A stretch of DNA of 6,287 bases from a bacterium. Lineage in GTDB: Bacteria > UBA9089 > JAHJRX01. Below, one piece after another: positions 6,227 through 6,287 of the stretch (position 1 is the first letter of the stretch; each line of letters starts with the position of its first letter). A program made the translations under genes and the position numbers. The stretch lies in assembly GCA_030017825.1 (NCBI GenBank), contig JASEGW010000091.1, positions 1-6,287 on the forward strand. The letters run 5' to 3'. The notes below the pieces were generated by a model. That model had not been told where the DNA came from, did no database searches, and saw nothing but the letters and a program-made list of their open reading frames with translations.

Positions 6227-6287
6227 TGAAGCGATTCTTTTTTCAGATGAAGCAGGCATTCAGTTGGATCCGACCATTGCTGCCCAA
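6201..6287 (+). CDS. IS630-type transposase, start of the DDE catalytic domain (frame 2, partial)
   Basis: In the frame that opens after TAA at 6198-6200, translation gives KKLQNLQPDEAILFSDEAGIQ followed by LDPTIAAQ to the window edge. The LFSDEAGI strand is the first catalytic Asp motif of IS630/DDE transposases (Asp codon 6246-6248). It continues the upstream protein smoothly if the join is made in the A run at 6199-6205, giving VDTLKKLQNLQPDEA. The required shift is net +1, equivalent to losing one A. It has no start codon or ribosome-binding site of its own. It is therefore expressed only by frameshifting or transcript slippage, or the copy is inactive. The rest of the domain lies beyond the window. 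Confidence 0.75.

Larger units (their letters stand above)
5660..6287 (+). mobile_element. Left part of an IS630-type insertion sequence (right end outside window)
   Basis: The element appears to start at a TA step near 5658-5661, followed by CTGTCCCTGTC, a likely terminal inverted repeat with an internal CTGTC doublet. IS630-family elements insert at TA and have a single transposase gene starting shortly inside the left end, as here. The exact boundary cannot be fixed because the right end, and so the matching inverted repeat, is not in the window. Four 60-base lines counted by hand inside the transposase gene give 102 G+C of 240 (about 42%). Two lines of the neighbouring barrel gene give 35 of 120 (about 29%), which fits recent arrival. 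Confidence 0.8.

Overview
The window is an AT-rich bacterial chromosome segment in which every recognisable gene lies on the + strand. A Gram-negative (diderm) cell is indicated by a predicted outer-membrane beta-barrel of the PorV/PorQ type and by a secreted subtilase ending in a PNPF-type (FlgD-Ig / type-A sorting-like) C-terminal domain. That pairing is typical of the Bacteroidota/FCB group and of poorly cultured candidate phyla with low GC. I infer such a lineage but cannot name it from this sequence.

Layout: (1) Bases 1-79 hold the last 25 codons of an unrecognised upstream gene. (2) Bases 148-1435 hold pyrF and pyrE, which overlap by 17 bases. They encode the last two steps of de novo UMP synthesis: PyrE converts orotate plus PRPP to OMP, and PyrF decarboxylates OMP to UMP. 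(3) Bases 1436-1701 are a spacer with two hairpins, a plausible sigma70-type promoter near its end, and traces of possibly decayed coding sequence on the minus strand. (4) Bases 1702-4254 encode a large multidomain secreted S8 serine protease with an intact catalytic triad. (5) After a 153-base spacer, 4408-5535 encodes a PorV/PorQ-family barrel with an unusual highly charged C-terminal tail. (6) From about 5660 to the right edge is the left part of an IS630-type insertion sequence. It is richer in GC than its neighbours, and its transposase reading frame breaks at a run of seven A.

The protease and the PorV/PorQ protein plausibly work together. In characterised type IX secretion, PorV carries cargo proteins bearing a conserved C-terminal domain, and here a cargo-like protease sits directly upstream of a PorV relative. 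No type IX core genes are in view, so this is inference. The pyrimidine pair is ordinary housekeeping, and the insertion sequence is a separate, probably recent, arrival.
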